This document shows, piece by piece, positions 23,101-31,760 of a stretch of DNA of 64,000 bases. Source of the DNA: a virus; IMG/VR virus record IMGVR_UViG_3300032282_005937, positions 1-64,000 of that record. The stretch is one strand, 5' to 3'. A program made the position numbers and the translations under genes. The first letter of the stretch is position 1, and every line of letters begins with the position of its first letter. The notes under the pieces were generated by a model that searched no databases, was not told where the DNA came from, and saw only the letters and a list, made by a program, of their open reading frames with translations.

Positions 23101-23665
23101 AAAAATACAATGGTTAAAGTGGGAAGATCCACTTACACCAAATAAAGAAGATATTGATCTTGAAACAAAATCTCATAAAGACAGCTTTAAAGAATTTGAT
23201 GATTCTGAAGAAAGACATGTTAGATTAGTTGTTGGTCCTTATGGTCTTTTGCCATTAAATGAAAATGCTGTTACAGCAAGACTTTACAAGCTTTGGGTTG
23301 GTCATTGTAACTTTGAAATAACCGATACGGTAAAAGAAAAAATAGAATCTGTTGCTGGAGTAGAAGTTTTACGAATATGGACAAGATACAGATTTTGGTT
23401 AGGTGTAGCAAATCTTTTTGATGATTCAGATGTTCAAACTAATATAGAAAAACTTTTAACCGAAGAGAAAGAATCGAAGAATAAAAATATTGCACTTAAA
23501 GCTTTAATAAAAGTTTTAAAAAATAAATATAAATTTTGGGCAGTTCTTTTAGAAAAGAATGGTGAATTAAAAACTGTTGGCAGTGAAAATATTGAAGATG
23601 TAAAAAAAGAAACAGAATTGAATAAAAATTTAAACATATTGGCTTGCAGTTGGAAAAATGATTGA
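23093..23665 (+). CDS. conserved phage hypothetical protein
   Basis: 190 residues, ATG at 23093 overlapping the thyX stop. A central block VVGPYGLLPLNENAVTARLY followed by KLWVGHCNF and GVEVLRIWTRYRFWLGVANL is strongly hydrophobic and aromatic and seems well structured; similar blocks occur in other phages. The C-terminal part is a Lys/Glu helix plus a short beta domain. No function known. Confidence 0.65.
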   Translation: MIKKIQWLKWEDPLTPNKEDIDLETKSHKDSFKEFDDSEERHVRLVVGPYGLLPLNENAVTARLYKLWVGHCNFEITDTVKEKIESVAGVEVLRIWTRYRFWLGVANLFDDSDVQTNIEKLLTEEKESKNKNIALKALIKVLKNKYKFWAVLLEKNGELKTVGSENIEDVKKETELNKNLNILACSWKND

Positions 23666-23670
23666 TATAT

Positions 23671-23682
23671 TGTATTTATTCA
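23671..23682 (+). promoter_or_regulatory. leader motif (TTGTATTTATTC variant)
   Basis: TTGTATTTATTC matches the core of the GGTGTATTTATA motif. AATGA (upstream) can pair with TCATT after the motif, so the motif again lies in a loop. An AAAAGGAG box and the ATG at 23705 follow. Confidence 0.35.
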
Positions 23683-23704
23683 TTACTCAAAAGGAGATTT
23701 TACT

Positions 23705-23965
23705 ATGTCTGATGTTGTAAAAGGTTTTAATCCTGATCAAGTTGCAAAGTCTGTAGCCATTATTGTTTCTACCTTAAAATGGGTTTCTACCATTATTCCT
23801 GGTGATTCAGATGATAAAGTTGTGGCTCAAATTGTTAAAATTGCTGAAGAACCTTGGTTTGTTACAGCTTTGACTTTTTTGATTAATAAGTTTGACGGTG
23901 ATCTTAGTCAAATAAAAGCAGAAGATTTTATTTTGGCTGCTAGAACTGCCCAAGGCAAAAAATAG
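23705..23965 (+). CDS. small hypothetical protein
   Basis: 86 residues with a strong AAAAGGAG box. Two amphipathic to hydrophobic helices (VAKSVAIIVSTLKWVSTIIPG; EEPWFVTALTFLINKF) may associate with membranes. The downstream neighbour is a clear small membrane protein, so a role in lysis or the cell envelope is possible but unproven. Confidence 0.65.
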   Translation: MSDVVKGFNPDQVAKSVAIIVSTLKWVSTIIPGDSDDKVVAQIVKIAEEPWFVTALTFLINKFDGDLSQIKAEDFILAARTAQGKK

Positions 23966-24108
23966 TGCTTAAGTTTTTAATTGAATTTATTTCTAATGTT
24001 GTAATAGCTATTTTTTTAGCAATTATATTTATATTGTTTTATGTTTCAGACAGTTTAAAAAAACATAAACATAATAAAGAATGTTTTATTGATAAAACCA
24101 ATAAGTAA
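23965..24108 (+). CDS. small single-pass membrane protein
   Basis: 47 residues from a GTG overlapping the preceding stop by one base. Residues 10-27 (SNVVIAIFLAIIFILFYV) are a membrane helix, followed by a basic tail (KKHKHNKECFIDKTNK). Size and topology resemble holin-like or spanin-like peptides, but no specific family is recognised. Confidence 0.6.
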   Translation: MLKFLIEFISNVVIAIFLAIIFILFYVSDSLKKHKHNKECFIDKTNK

Positions 24109-24124
24109 ATTATAGGAAATTAAT

Positions 24125-24904
24125 ATGTTTAAGAAATCATTGTTTTTTTTGTTGATGTTTTGCAATTTTACTTTTGCAGAAAACTTTATAATTCCCGAAC
24201 AAAAAATTATTGGGGCAGAAGTTCCTATTCCATTAGGTGAGCTTGTAGATTTATCTATAAGCCCAATTCAATCTGCACCAAAATTTTTAATTTCAACCAC
24301 ATATGCATGGAAAGTTTTTGATGGTTATACAGAAAAAAGAATTCGCAATTATGAAAATGGCGTTTTCTTTGGTTCTGGTATACAAGCAAAAAAACTTAAG
24401 GTTATTGTTGCAATAACTCACTTGTATATAGTTAAAGACAATGAAAAACTTTTAGAGGCAGCTACTAGAACTAATTTTATTTCAACAGATGTTTTTATTG
24501 GTGAACAAGAGCCTGATACTCCACCAGAGCCAGAGGTTGAACCAGAATTTGGAGAATCAAAGTATCAACTTTCTAAATTTATCTATGATAATGTTAAACT
24601 TTTAAAAATATCAAAGTCAGATAAAGCAAAACAATCTGCTGCTATTGCAACATCTTTTGATAGTATGGCTGCTGCTATTGCTGCCGGAACAATTGCAACA
24701 CTTGAAGACATACTTAAAAAGACAGCAGAATCAAATAAATTAGCATTAACAAAATCTGGTGGAGATAGAACAAAATGGGAACCAGTGTTTACAGAAATAC
24801 AAGAAAAACTTTTTGACTTATATAAAACAAATAAAATGCAAACTAAAGAAGACTTTGCTGCTGCGTGGAGAGAAATATCCTCTGGACTTAAATTAGTAAA
24901 ATAG
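24125..24904 (+). CDS. secreted protein of unknown function
   Basis: 259 residues. A signal peptide is obvious (MFKKSLFFLLMFCNFTFA, cleavage after Ala18). A beta-rich domain (about 25-130) contains KFLISTTYAWKVFDG and GVFFGSGIQAKKLKVIVA; an acidic proline linker (EQEPDTPPEPEVEPE) leads to a helical C-terminal domain rich in Ala and Lys. It is probably exported from the infected cell or sits in the periplasm. It lies between the small membrane protein and the papain-like peptidase, which makes a combined cell-envelope or host-interaction function plausible. Confidence 0.7.
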   Translation: MFKKSLFFLLMFCNFTFAENFIIPEQKIIGAEVPIPLGELVDLSISPIQSAPKFLISTTYAWKVFDGYTEKRIRNYENGVFFGSGIQAKKLKVIVAITHLYIVKDNEKLLEAATRTNFISTDVFIGEQEPDTPPEPEVEPEFGESKYQLSKFIYDNVKLLKISKSDKAKQSAAIATSFDSMAAAIAAGTIATLEDILKKTAESNKLALTKSGGDRTKWEPVFTEIQEKLFDLYKTNKMQTKEDFAAAWREISSGLKLVK

Positions 24905-24911
24905 GTGAAAA

Positions 24912-25835
24912 ATGTCTGAATTATCAAAGATTAATGGTTGGGCAGGAAAAAACAATCCTTCGCTTGTTGAAAGCGAGTTTAATTTAATTAAAGATGATGG
25001 ATCATTTAGAGATTTTAATGTTTATGGCAAAAGCCAAGACACTAAAGGCAAAAAAATGATGTTATATGATGTTGTTCGAAAAGTTCTTGGTAAGGATACT
25101 GAGAACTACGAGCAACAAATTGGAGATTGCGTAAGTTTTGGTGCTAAAAATGCTGTTGAATATTTAATGGCTACTGAAAAACTTATGAAGGGCGATCACG
25201 AAAAATTTGAACCTGTCTTTCCTCCATATCTTTATGGAATAGGAAGAGTTTTTGTTGGTCGTGGACAATTAAATGGTGAAGATGGATCTCTTGGTAGTTG
25301 GATGGCAGATGCTGTTATTAAATATGGTGTTTTGCGTAGTGGTTTTGATGGTGTTCCTAAGTATGCTGGAAGCGTAGCTAAAAAATGGGGCGATACACCA
25401 GGACCAGATAAGAAGTTTATTGAAGAAGGAACTAAACACCCAGTAAAATCTGCTGCTAAAATTAAAAGTTGGGATCAATTAGTTGAAGCTATTGTTAATG
25501 GATATCCTTGCACCACTGCTAGTGATGTGGGATATGAAATGGAAGCAGAATCTGATGGATTTCATAGTCAGACAGATAATTGGGGCCATCAAATGTGCTT
25601 TATAGGTGTTGATGATAGGGCTAAAGACCCATATGCAATCATAGTTAATAGTTGGGGCGATGCTCATGGTCACCTTAAAGACTTTGATACTGGAGATAAT
25701 CTACCCATAGGTGTTCTTAGAGTTAGAAAGAAAGATGCTGAAAAGCACATTAGGGCTGGTGAAACCTTTGCGTATAGCAATTTTGATGGTTTTCCAGAAC
25801 AATTAATAGATAAAAAACTATTTATGCTTATTTAG
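24912..25835 (+). CDS. papain-like (C1-type) cysteine peptidase
   Basis: 307 residues. The catalytic set is visible: EQQIGDCVSFG with Cys73 and a Gln at 68-69 for the oxyanion hole, His226 in NWGHQMCFIGVDD and Asn246 in AIIVNSWGD. This order and the NSWG motif define the C1A papain fold. There is no signal peptide, so if it acts outside it needs lysis or virion packaging. Bacterial and phage C1-like peptidases can cut host proteins or process virion proteins. Cys is followed by Val-Ser instead of the usual Trp, and the enzyme may be divergent. Confidence 0.8.
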   Translation: MSELSKINGWAGKNNPSLVESEFNLIKDDGSFRDFNVYGKSQDTKGKKMMLYDVVRKVLGKDTENYEQQIGDCVSFGAKNAVEYLMATEKLMKGDHEKFEPVFPPYLYGIGRVFVGRGQLNGEDGSLGSWMADAVIKYGVLRSGFDGVPKYAGSVAKKWGDTPGPDKKFIEEGTKHPVKSAAKIKSWDQLVEAIVNGYPCTTASDVGYEMEAESDGFHSQTDNWGHQMCFIGVDDRAKDPYAIIVNSWGDAHGHLKDFDTGDNLPIGVLRVRKKDAEKHIRAGETFAYSNFDGFPEQLIDKKLFMLI

Positions 25836-25846
25836 AAAGGTTTAAT

Positions 25847-26737
25847 ATGATAGATAAATCTGAAGGTTTACAATATGGAAAACCAGACAAAAACGATCCA
25901 AGAAAAACTCCAGCAAAACCAGATGAACAAAAAAAAGGTTCTAAAAATAATCCAAAAGACTCTGCTAATAAACCAAATAAAGATATAGAACTATCAAAAG
26001 AAACTGAAGATAAAATTAAAGTTTTAATGCAAGAACATAATGCTAAAGATCCAGAGTTTAAAGCAAATATGGGTCAATTAAAATCTGTTTTTAGAAGAGG
26101 TGCTGGAGCATTTTCTACTAGTCATGCACCAAAAATGAATAGATCAGGTTGGGGTTTGGCTAGAGTAAGAGCTTTTTTATATTTACTTCGCAATAAAAGA
26201 CCATCAAATCCAAATTATAAACAAGACAATGATTTATTGCCAAAAGATCATCCAAAAAGCACAAAAAAATCTTCAGCATCTTATCTGTATGAAGAAATTG
26301 ATTATTCTGAATTTTTAAATTCTATCAAAGATATAATAGTTAAAAGTAAAGAAAGAAGTAAGGCTTTTTCAGATATTGAAAAATATTTTACTAAATCTTC
26401 TGAAGGTTATGATGCACCAGAATCTGCCAGAAATAACGCAAGGAAAGTTTTGCAATGGAAAGACAAATATGGAAAAGAATGCAAAGGAATGACTGCTGTT
26501 GGTTGGGCAAGAGCCAGAGATTTGGCTGGAAATGCTATGCTGTCTGCTGACACAGTGAAAAGAATGGCTCAATTTAATAGGCATGGTTCTAATTATGAAA
26601 AAGCAAAATCTAAACCAGAATATAAAACTAAACCTTGGACTATTCCAGCAGTAGTTGCATGGTTAGGTTGGGGTGGAACATCTGGTATTGAATGGGCAAT
26701 CAGAACAAGTCAATCTATTATCAAAAACAAAAAGTAA
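25847..26737 (+). CDS. DUF5824-type phage protein
   Basis: 296 residues. A disordered, Lys/Pro/Asn-rich N-terminus (1-50) is followed by the DUF5824 block: VFRRGAGAFSTSHAPKMNR, GLARVRAFLYLLRNKRPSN and DNDLLPKDHPKS. A second domain (about 185-290) has APESARNNARKVLQWKDKYG, MTAVGWARARDLAGNAMLS and WTIPAVVAWLGWGGTSGIEW, known from phage head or protease fusion proteins. The two together suggest a virion or assembly protein; the exact role is unknown. Confidence 0.75.
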   Translation: MIDKSEGLQYGKPDKNDPRKTPAKPDEQKKGSKNNPKDSANKPNKDIELSKETEDKIKVLMQEHNAKDPEFKANMGQLKSVFRRGAGAFSTSHAPKMNRSGWGLARVRAFLYLLRNKRPSNPNYKQDNDLLPKDHPKSTKKSSASYLYEEIDYSEFLNSIKDIIVKSKERSKAFSDIEKYFTKSSEGYDAPESARNNARKVLQWKDKYGKECKGMTAVGWARARDLAGNAMLSADTVKRMAQFNRHGSNYEKAKSKPEYKTKPWTIPAVVAWLGWGGTSGIEWAIRTSQSIIKNKK

Positions 26738-26740
26738 ATC

Positions 26741-26884
26741 ATGTTAAATCTAGTGCTTTTTTTATTGTTTAATCAAACTATAAGCAAAGAGCAATTTGTA
26801 TTAATAGAAAAAGACCCTATTTCATTTTCTAAATTAATAGAAGAAATTAAAAAAACAGCAAAACAAGAGAATTGTTTAACCTGA
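26741..26884 (+). CDS. small protein with signal-like N-terminus
   Basis: 47 residues (MLNLVLFLLFNQTISKEQF...), hydrophobic for the first ten positions, then charged. Starts three bases after the previous stop and shares TGATG with the next gene, an arrangement typical of real overlapping phage genes. Function unknown. Confidence 0.5.
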   Translation: MLNLVLFLLFNQTISKEQFVLIEKDPISFSKLIEEIKKTAKQENCLT

Positions 26885-27246
26885 TGGAGAAAAAAATAAT
26901 GCGGTCGCATAAAAAAATAGAATTAATTTTACAAAAATCAGAAACAATAAAACACTATGATGCTATTGGAATTATAACCATTATTATGTTGGTTGGATTT
27001 ATAGTTGATGGAATTAGCATACTTAAATTTTGCACTTCTAAAAAAGGTGTTGCTTTAATAATTAAAAATGGCGGTCCTTTAGTAAGAATGTTTATAAGAA
27101 GAAATTTATACAACAAAATAATTAAAGCAAATGTTTCAGCAGAACACGCTAAGATTATATCTGATACAATAGTTGAATTAATGCAATCTTTGTCTGTTGA
27201 TGAAATAGTATCACTTTTGGATATGGTTTATAATGAAAATAGTTAA
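26884..27246 (+). CDS. membrane-anchored hypothetical protein
   Basis: 120 residues; the ATG overlaps the previous stop. One membrane segment (IGIITIIMLVGFIVDGISIL, about 29-48) is followed by a helical domain with AEHAKIISDTIVELMQSLS. No family recognised. It overlaps the next gene by 14 bases. Confidence 0.6.
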   Translation: MEKKIMRSHKKIELILQKSETIKHYDAIGIITIIMLVGFIVDGISILKFCTSKKGVALIIKNGGPLVRMFIRRNLYNKIIKANVSAEHAKIISDTIVELMQSLSVDEIVSLLDMVYNENS

Positions 27247-28123
27247 AGCCACATATGGTCCAAAAGATGTAACAGAGCATATTAAAAATTCTTTTAAAAA
27301 TGAAAAATTAAATCTTTTTGTTTCTAATTCAATATTTGGTGATACGAATCATGGTGTATTAAAAAAATTAACTATTGAATTTGATGATGGTTCTATATTA
27401 AAAACTAACGAAAATGAATTTTTAATTTATCCAGAAATATTAAGCGAAAGAATTGGAATTTTTTACACAAACAATAATGATCAAAGAAAAGAAAAAGCAC
27501 TCCATGCTAGTTTAGTAAGTTTAAAAATTGCATCAAAAGAAATGAATAATATAGTTACATGTGTGTGGAACAGAATATCAGAAAATCCTTTTTTTGAAAT
27601 AATTTCTCAAGTTAAAAATGGCAATCATTTAAATCAAGTTTTGCAAATTTTACAATTGCTTTATTTTATTAGAAAAAATGCAAAAAATGTAAAATATGTA
27701 AGTTTTTTAGAACATGATTGTCTTTATCCAGAAGATTATTTTGAATATGATGACTTTGAATGCGACTCTATATCAAACACTAATTATATAGGATTATGTT
27801 CTTCTGGTTGGCAACCTAATCATGGTGCAGTAAGACCAACATCTCAGGTAACTATGAAATTCGATAGTGCTATTAAACATTTTGAAAACATATTTCCAAA
27901 TGCATTATTGGAAAATAGTGGCAGTTTAGAGCCTTGGTATTCAAAAGAAGCTTCTTTTACACCATTAAGCTGGAAAAACAAAGATTGGTTTTGTAAAAAT
28001 CCATCGGTTCACATAAATCACGGCTATGCATTCACATCGCATTTTGAAACTTTTCAAAAGGTTTTTTCTGAATCAAATGAATACTGGGGTGATTATTCAG
28101 AATATGCTTATCTTTTTTCTTAA
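27233..28123 (+). CDS. glycosyltransferase-like protein with N-terminal DUF3395-like domain
   Basis: 296 residues. Residues 3-68 (IVKATYGPKDVTEHIKN; LFVSNSIFGDTNHGVLKKLTI) look like the small beta domain DUF3395, known from DnaJC11 and lectin-like proteins. It begins with the typical A-T-Y-G...D-V-T and has the S-I-F-G-D turn. Residues 70-296 resemble a GT-A transferase: VKYVSFLEHDCLYPEDYFEY holds an acidic E-H-D in the DXD place, then YIGLCSSGWQPNHGAVRP and a late INHGYAFTSHF. This combination of a possible carbohydrate-binding module and a transferase is unusual. Confidence 0.6.
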   Translation: MKIVKATYGPKDVTEHIKNSFKNEKLNLFVSNSIFGDTNHGVLKKLTIEFDDGSILKTNENEFLIYPEILSERIGIFYTNNNDQRKEKALHASLVSLKIASKEMNNIVTCVWNRISENPFFEIISQVKNGNHLNQVLQILQLLYFIRKNAKNVKYVSFLEHDCLYPEDYFEYDDFECDSISNTNYIGLCSSGWQPNHGAVRPTSQVTMKFDSAIKHFENIFPNALLENSGSLEPWYSKEASFTPLSWKNKDWFCKNPSVHINHGYAFTSHFETFQKVFSESNEYWGDYSEYAYLFS

Positions 28124-28186
28124 TTTTTCTACAAAAAACATTTGATTAAAAGTCACAAAATAGTCTTGCCACAATAAAAAAAATAA

Positions 28187-28309
28187 GTAAGATTTTGATC
28201 TGTCTTACCTACAATTATGGGTGTATTTATTTCCGCTGGTAATCGCCAGTATTACATTCCTTTAGAGTTCCGCTTATCCTTGCGATAGCAGGGCAGATGG
28301 AGTTTTTTC
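28187..28309 (+). promoter_or_regulatory. structured leader of the ribonucleotide reductase gene
   Basis: The 186-base gap before nrdJ holds GTAAGA/TCTTAC (28187-28192 with 28203-28208), the motif GGGTGTATTTATT (28219-28231), CTGG/CCAG (28236-28249), and TATC/GATA with flanking GC pairs (28272-28289). The sequence TTCCGCT occurs twice, at 28231 and 28269. G+C content is above that of the flanks. I do not find the conserved boxes of the cobalamin riboswitch. Confidence 0.45.
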
Positions 28310-30601
28310 ATGTCTATTAAAGAATTGCAAAAATATACGGCTGTTTCCAAATACGCTAGATGGATTAAATCTGAAAAAAGAAGGGAAACTTGGGATGAAA
28401 GCGTACAAAGAATAAAAGATATGATGATAGAAGTTCATCCATCCTTGCGTAAAGATATTGAAGAACATTACGAAATGATTAGGGATCAAAAAATATTGGG
28501 TTCACAAAGAGCATTACAATTTGGCGGTAAGCCGATCATTAAGCATAACGCAAGAATATTTAATTGTTCTGCCAGTTATTGCGACAGATTACGATTTTTC
28601 CAAGAATGTTTTTACTTATTGCTTTGCGGTTCTGGAACTGGATTTAGTGTACAAAAACATCATGTTGAGTTGTTGCCAAAGTTTTCATCCACTAGATTAA
28701 ATCCAGAAACATGTTGTTATGAACATCACATATATAGGGTTGAAGATTCAATTGAGGGTTGGGCAAATGCTCTTGGGGTTCTTCTTTCTTCATATTTTGA
28801 AACTCCAATAAAAGAGTTTGAAAGATACAAAGATATTGCAGTTGGTTTTAGTTATGAAGACATAAGGGAAAAAGGTGCTCCTTTAAGTTGTGGTATAGGC
28901 AATGCTCCAGGTTATCAACCACTAGAAAAAGCCTTAGAAAAAACTAGAGAATTGCTTGATAGATGTATTGCAAATGGGCAGACACAATTAAGAACAATAG
29001 ATGCATTTGATATAGTTATGTTTGCTGCTGATGCTGTTATATCTGGCGGTGTTCGTAGATCTGCAACTATCGCTCTATTTTCTGCTGATGATGAATTAAT
29101 GATCAACGCAAAGACTGGCGATTGGTATTTTACTAATCCTCAAAGGGCTAGGGCAAATATATCTGCGTTACTTCACAGAAAAGACACTCCCAAAGAAGTG
29201 TTTGAAAATCTTTTTAAGGCCACTAAAGAATTTGGTGAACCAGGATTTTTCTTTGCTGATTATTATGACACTCTGTGCAATCCATGTTGTGAGATTTCAT
29301 GGATAACAAAACATTTTTATAAAAAAGATGATCCAAAATTAGCCAAAGCTTTGTCACTATACGAAGGACCAATAACAACAAAAGAGTCATGCAAAGACGA
29401 TATGCCAGAAGATGAAGTTGGTCTTTCTGGTTGGGGATTTTGCAATTTGTCAACAATTAATGGAAAAACAGTTACATCAGAACAAGACTTCTATGAAAGG
29501 TGTGCTGCTGCTGCCTTTATTGGTACATTACAAGCATCTTTTACCAATTTCCCATACTTGGGTCATGTTACAGAACTTATTGCTCGTAAAGAGGCATTAT
29601 TGGGCGTTTCAATCAATGGTATGCAACATCACCCTAAAATACTGTTAAACCCAACAATTCAACAAAATGGGGCTAAAATAGTTAAAGACACAAATAAAAA
29701 ATATGCAGAACTTCTAAACATAAGTCCTGCTGCAAGAACGACTTGCGTAAAACCAGAGGGTAATTCTGCTGCTTTGCTAGGTTCAGCTTCTGGTATTCAT
29801 CCAGATCATTCTAAAAGGTATTTTCGTATTGTGCAAGCTAATCAGATGGAATCTCCATATCAGCACTTTAAAAGCATTAACCCTCAAGCGTGTGAAGAAT
29901 CAGTATGGTCATCAAATAAAACAGATGATTGCATAAGGTTTTGTGTACAAAGTCAAGATGGAACAGTACTTAAGGAAGACATAGATGCTATATCTATGCT
30001 TGATGATGTTTTATCAACCTATAAAAATTGGGTTGTTGCTGGAAAAAATGAACATCTTTGTGTTAGAAAAGAGTTAAACCACAATGTATCTAATACAATA
30101 CATGTAAAAGATAATGAGTGGGATAAGGTAAAAGAGTACATTTATAATCATCGTGCAGAACTTGCTGGAATATCTCTTATAGCTTCAACTGGAGATAAAG
30201 ATTATAACCAAGCTCCATTTACGGCAGTTTATTCAATTGAAGAGCAAATAACCAATTGGGGTTTTGAAGCTACGGCTAAGGCTTATGAAACTTACCCAAA
30301 ATTTTCTGAATATAATTTTAATTCTTTATGGGATGCATGTTCATGTGTTCTTGGCTATTTTGAACCAAAAGACGATAAGCAAAAATCTTGGAAAACTATG
30401 GTGCAAAAATATGCAGATGAGCATTTTTCTTCTGATGTTAAATACGCTACTTATGCACTTAAAGATGCTTATAATTTAGATTTGTGGAACAAATTAATAA
30501 ACAATTATTCTGATGTTAATTATTTAAATGCTTTTGAAAATAGTGCTACAATAAACATTCAAGGAGAACTTGCTTGTGCTGGTGGAGCCTGTTTAATATA
30601 A
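28310..30601 (+). CDS. nrdJ: adenosylcobalamin-dependent (class II) ribonucleotide reductase
   Basis: 763 residues, full length for the monomeric ribonucleoside-triphosphate reductase type. Motifs: IFNCSASYCDRL, LCGSGTGFSV, VISGGVRRSATIALF, NPCCEI (thiyl region), GWGFCNLSTING, KPEGNSAALLGSASGIH, and a redox-active pair at the C-terminus, ACAGGACLI. It reduces NTPs to dNTPs using adenosylcobalamin and does not need oxygen or a second subunit. The host or environment must supply B12. The gene is preceded by a leader motif and structured RNA. Confidence 0.93.
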   Translation: MSIKELQKYTAVSKYARWIKSEKRRETWDESVQRIKDMMIEVHPSLRKDIEEHYEMIRDQKILGSQRALQFGGKPIIKHNARIFNCSASYCDRLRFFQECFYLLLCGSGTGFSVQKHHVELLPKFSSTRLNPETCCYEHHIYRVEDSIEGWANALGVLLSSYFETPIKEFERYKDIAVGFSYEDIREKGAPLSCGIGNAPGYQPLEKALEKTRELLDRCIANGQTQLRTIDAFDIVMFAADAVISGGVRRSATIALFSADDELMINAKTGDWYFTNPQRARANISALLHRKDTPKEVFENLFKATKEFGEPGFFFADYYDTLCNPCCEISWITKHFYKKDDPKLAKALSLYEGPITTKESCKDDMPEDEVGLSGWGFCNLSTINGKTVTSEQDFYERCAAAAFIGTLQASFTNFPYLGHVTELIARKEALLGVSINGMQHHPKILLNPTIQQNGAKIVKDTNKKYAELLNISPAARTTCVKPEGNSAALLGSASGIHPDHSKRYFRIVQANQMESPYQHFKSINPQACEESVWSSNKTDDCIRFCVQSQDGTVLKEDIDAISMLDDVLSTYKNWVVAGKNEHLCVRKELNHNVSNTIHVKDNEWDKVKEYIYNHRAELAGISLIASTGDKDYNQAPFTAVYSIEEQITNWGFEATAKAYETYPKFSEYNFNSLWDACSCVLGYFEPKDDKQKSWKTMVQKYADEHFSSDVKYATYALKDAYNLDLWNKLINNYSDVNYLNAFENSATINIQGELACAGGACLI

Positions 30602-30702
30602 TGTCAAAAAGAATTGCAAAGATTTCAAAAACTAAAAAAGCAAAATTGGTGAAAAAAAATGCCGAAAAAAGGAAAAGTAAAAGGCATAGGTTCCCCTTTT
30701 AA
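30601..30702 (+). CDS. tiny highly basic peptide
   Basis: 33 residues, nearly half Lys/Arg (MSKRIAKISKTKKAKLVKKN...), whose ATG overlaps the nrdJ stop by one base. It overlaps the following gene by 44 bases in another frame. Possibly nucleic acid binding, but it could also be chance in a Lys-rich AT-rich stretch. Confidence 0.3.
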   Translation: MSKRIAKISKTKKAKLVKKNAEKRKSKRHRFPF

Positions 30703-31522
30703 TCTTAGTTTTTCAAGTTGTTCAAACAACAGCCCAAAGCTTTTTGATTGGTCTAATGAAGATTCAGATTTTTCTGTTTTCATGGATTATTCAATTCTTG
30801 ATTGTTACAAATATCCAAAAGTTAAAAATGTTCCTAGATTTGGATGGTTATGTGAATCTATAACAATATTTCAAAATCTGTATGATAAAATAAAATATGA
30901 TTACAAAAAAATATTCAACGATATAGATTACATATTTACTTCTGATGAATACTTGCTTTCTTTAGATTCAAGATTTAAATTTTGTTATTCATGCAGCAAT
31001 ATTCCTTGGTCAAAAAAAGAAAATTGGAACATTTATAAAAAAACAAAAATGTGTTCGATGATATGTTCAAATAAGTTGAGTTGTAATTTTCATGCTATTA
31101 GACAAAACATAGCAAAAAATAATATTGAAAAATTTGATTTGTTTGGCGGTTTTTTAAATTCACCTTACACTGGTGAAAAATATGATGGTTTCTATAAAAA
31201 AGATAATGCACTAAAAGACTATATGTTTACAGTTGTTGTTCAAAATAATAATCAACCTTATTTTTTTGCTGAAATGCTAACAGATTGTTTTTCATTTGGA
31301 ACAATACCAATTTATTTGGGTAATCCTAAAATAGACTTGTTTTTTGATTCAAATGGAATAATATCTATAGGTTCAGAGGAAGAATTTAATAAAATTGTTC
31401 TTAGCGAAGAATTATATTGGTTTAAATTTGATGGTGTAAAAAATAATTTTGAAAAATTGCAAACAATGGAAATGAGTGATGATTATCTTTATCAGCAATG
31501 TTTAAAACTTATGGAGGTTTAA
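30659..31522 (+). CDS. GT10 (fucosyltransferase)-like glycosyltransferase
   Basis: 287 residues. The C-terminal half has the GT10 pattern: DYMFTVVVQNNNQPYFFAEM, LTDCFSFGTIPIYLGNPKI, then GIISIGSEEEF. This matches the K-Y/F-x-F...Y-x-T/A-E-K/M-L...A/F-x-x-x-x-x-P-I-Y-x-G layout of alpha-1,3-fucosyltransferases, which use GDP-fucose. The N-terminal half (Cys-rich, PRFGWLCESI) is not assigned. It sits downstream of nrdJ, apart from the two glycan islands. Confidence 0.75.
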   Translation: MPKKGKVKGIGSPFNLSFSSCSNNSPKLFDWSNEDSDFSVFMDYSILDCYKYPKVKNVPRFGWLCESITIFQNLYDKIKYDYKKIFNDIDYIFTSDEYLLSLDSRFKFCYSCSNIPWSKKENWNIYKKTKMCSMICSNKLSCNFHAIRQNIAKNNIEKFDLFGGFLNSPYTGEKYDGFYKKDNALKDYMFTVVVQNNNQPYFFAEMLTDCFSFGTIPIYLGNPKIDLFFDSNGIISIGSEEEFNKIVLSEELYWFKFDGVKNNFEKLQTMEMSDDYLYQQCLKLMEV

Positions 31523-31523
31523 T

Positions 31524-31760
31524 ATGTCTCTATTTAATATTGGTGATATAGTTGCTTTAAAATCTGGTGGAATGCCAATGACTGTTGTGGCTTTTGGCGA
31601 AGAAACAAAAGAAGTTTTAGTTGTTTATTTTGATTTAGATGCTAATGTTATGCGAGATGGTTTTCCAGCAGAATCATTAGAGTTTACAGAAAATAGATGG
31701 AAAATGAAGTATTGTGTTGATATAAACGAAGAAGATTATACAGATGATGAGGAATTTTAA
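31524..31760 (+). CDS. DUF2158/YodC-like small protein
   Basis: 78 residues. FNIGDIVALKSGGMPMTVVAF followed by VVYFDLD and an acidic tail (NEEDYTDDEEF) matches the short SH3-like family of E. coli YodC (DUF2158), whose start is GDxVxLKSGGPxMTV. Role unknown. It overlaps the next gene by one base. Confidence 0.75.
   Translation: MSLFNIGDIVALKSGGMPMTVVAFGEETKEVLVVYFDLDANVMRDGFPAESLEFTENRWKMKYCVDINEEDYTDDEEF

Noticed and set aside
28210-28309. Cobalamin riboswitch before nrdJ
   Set aside because: The region is short and the conserved B12-box type sequences are absent, even though the gene uses adenosylcobalamin.
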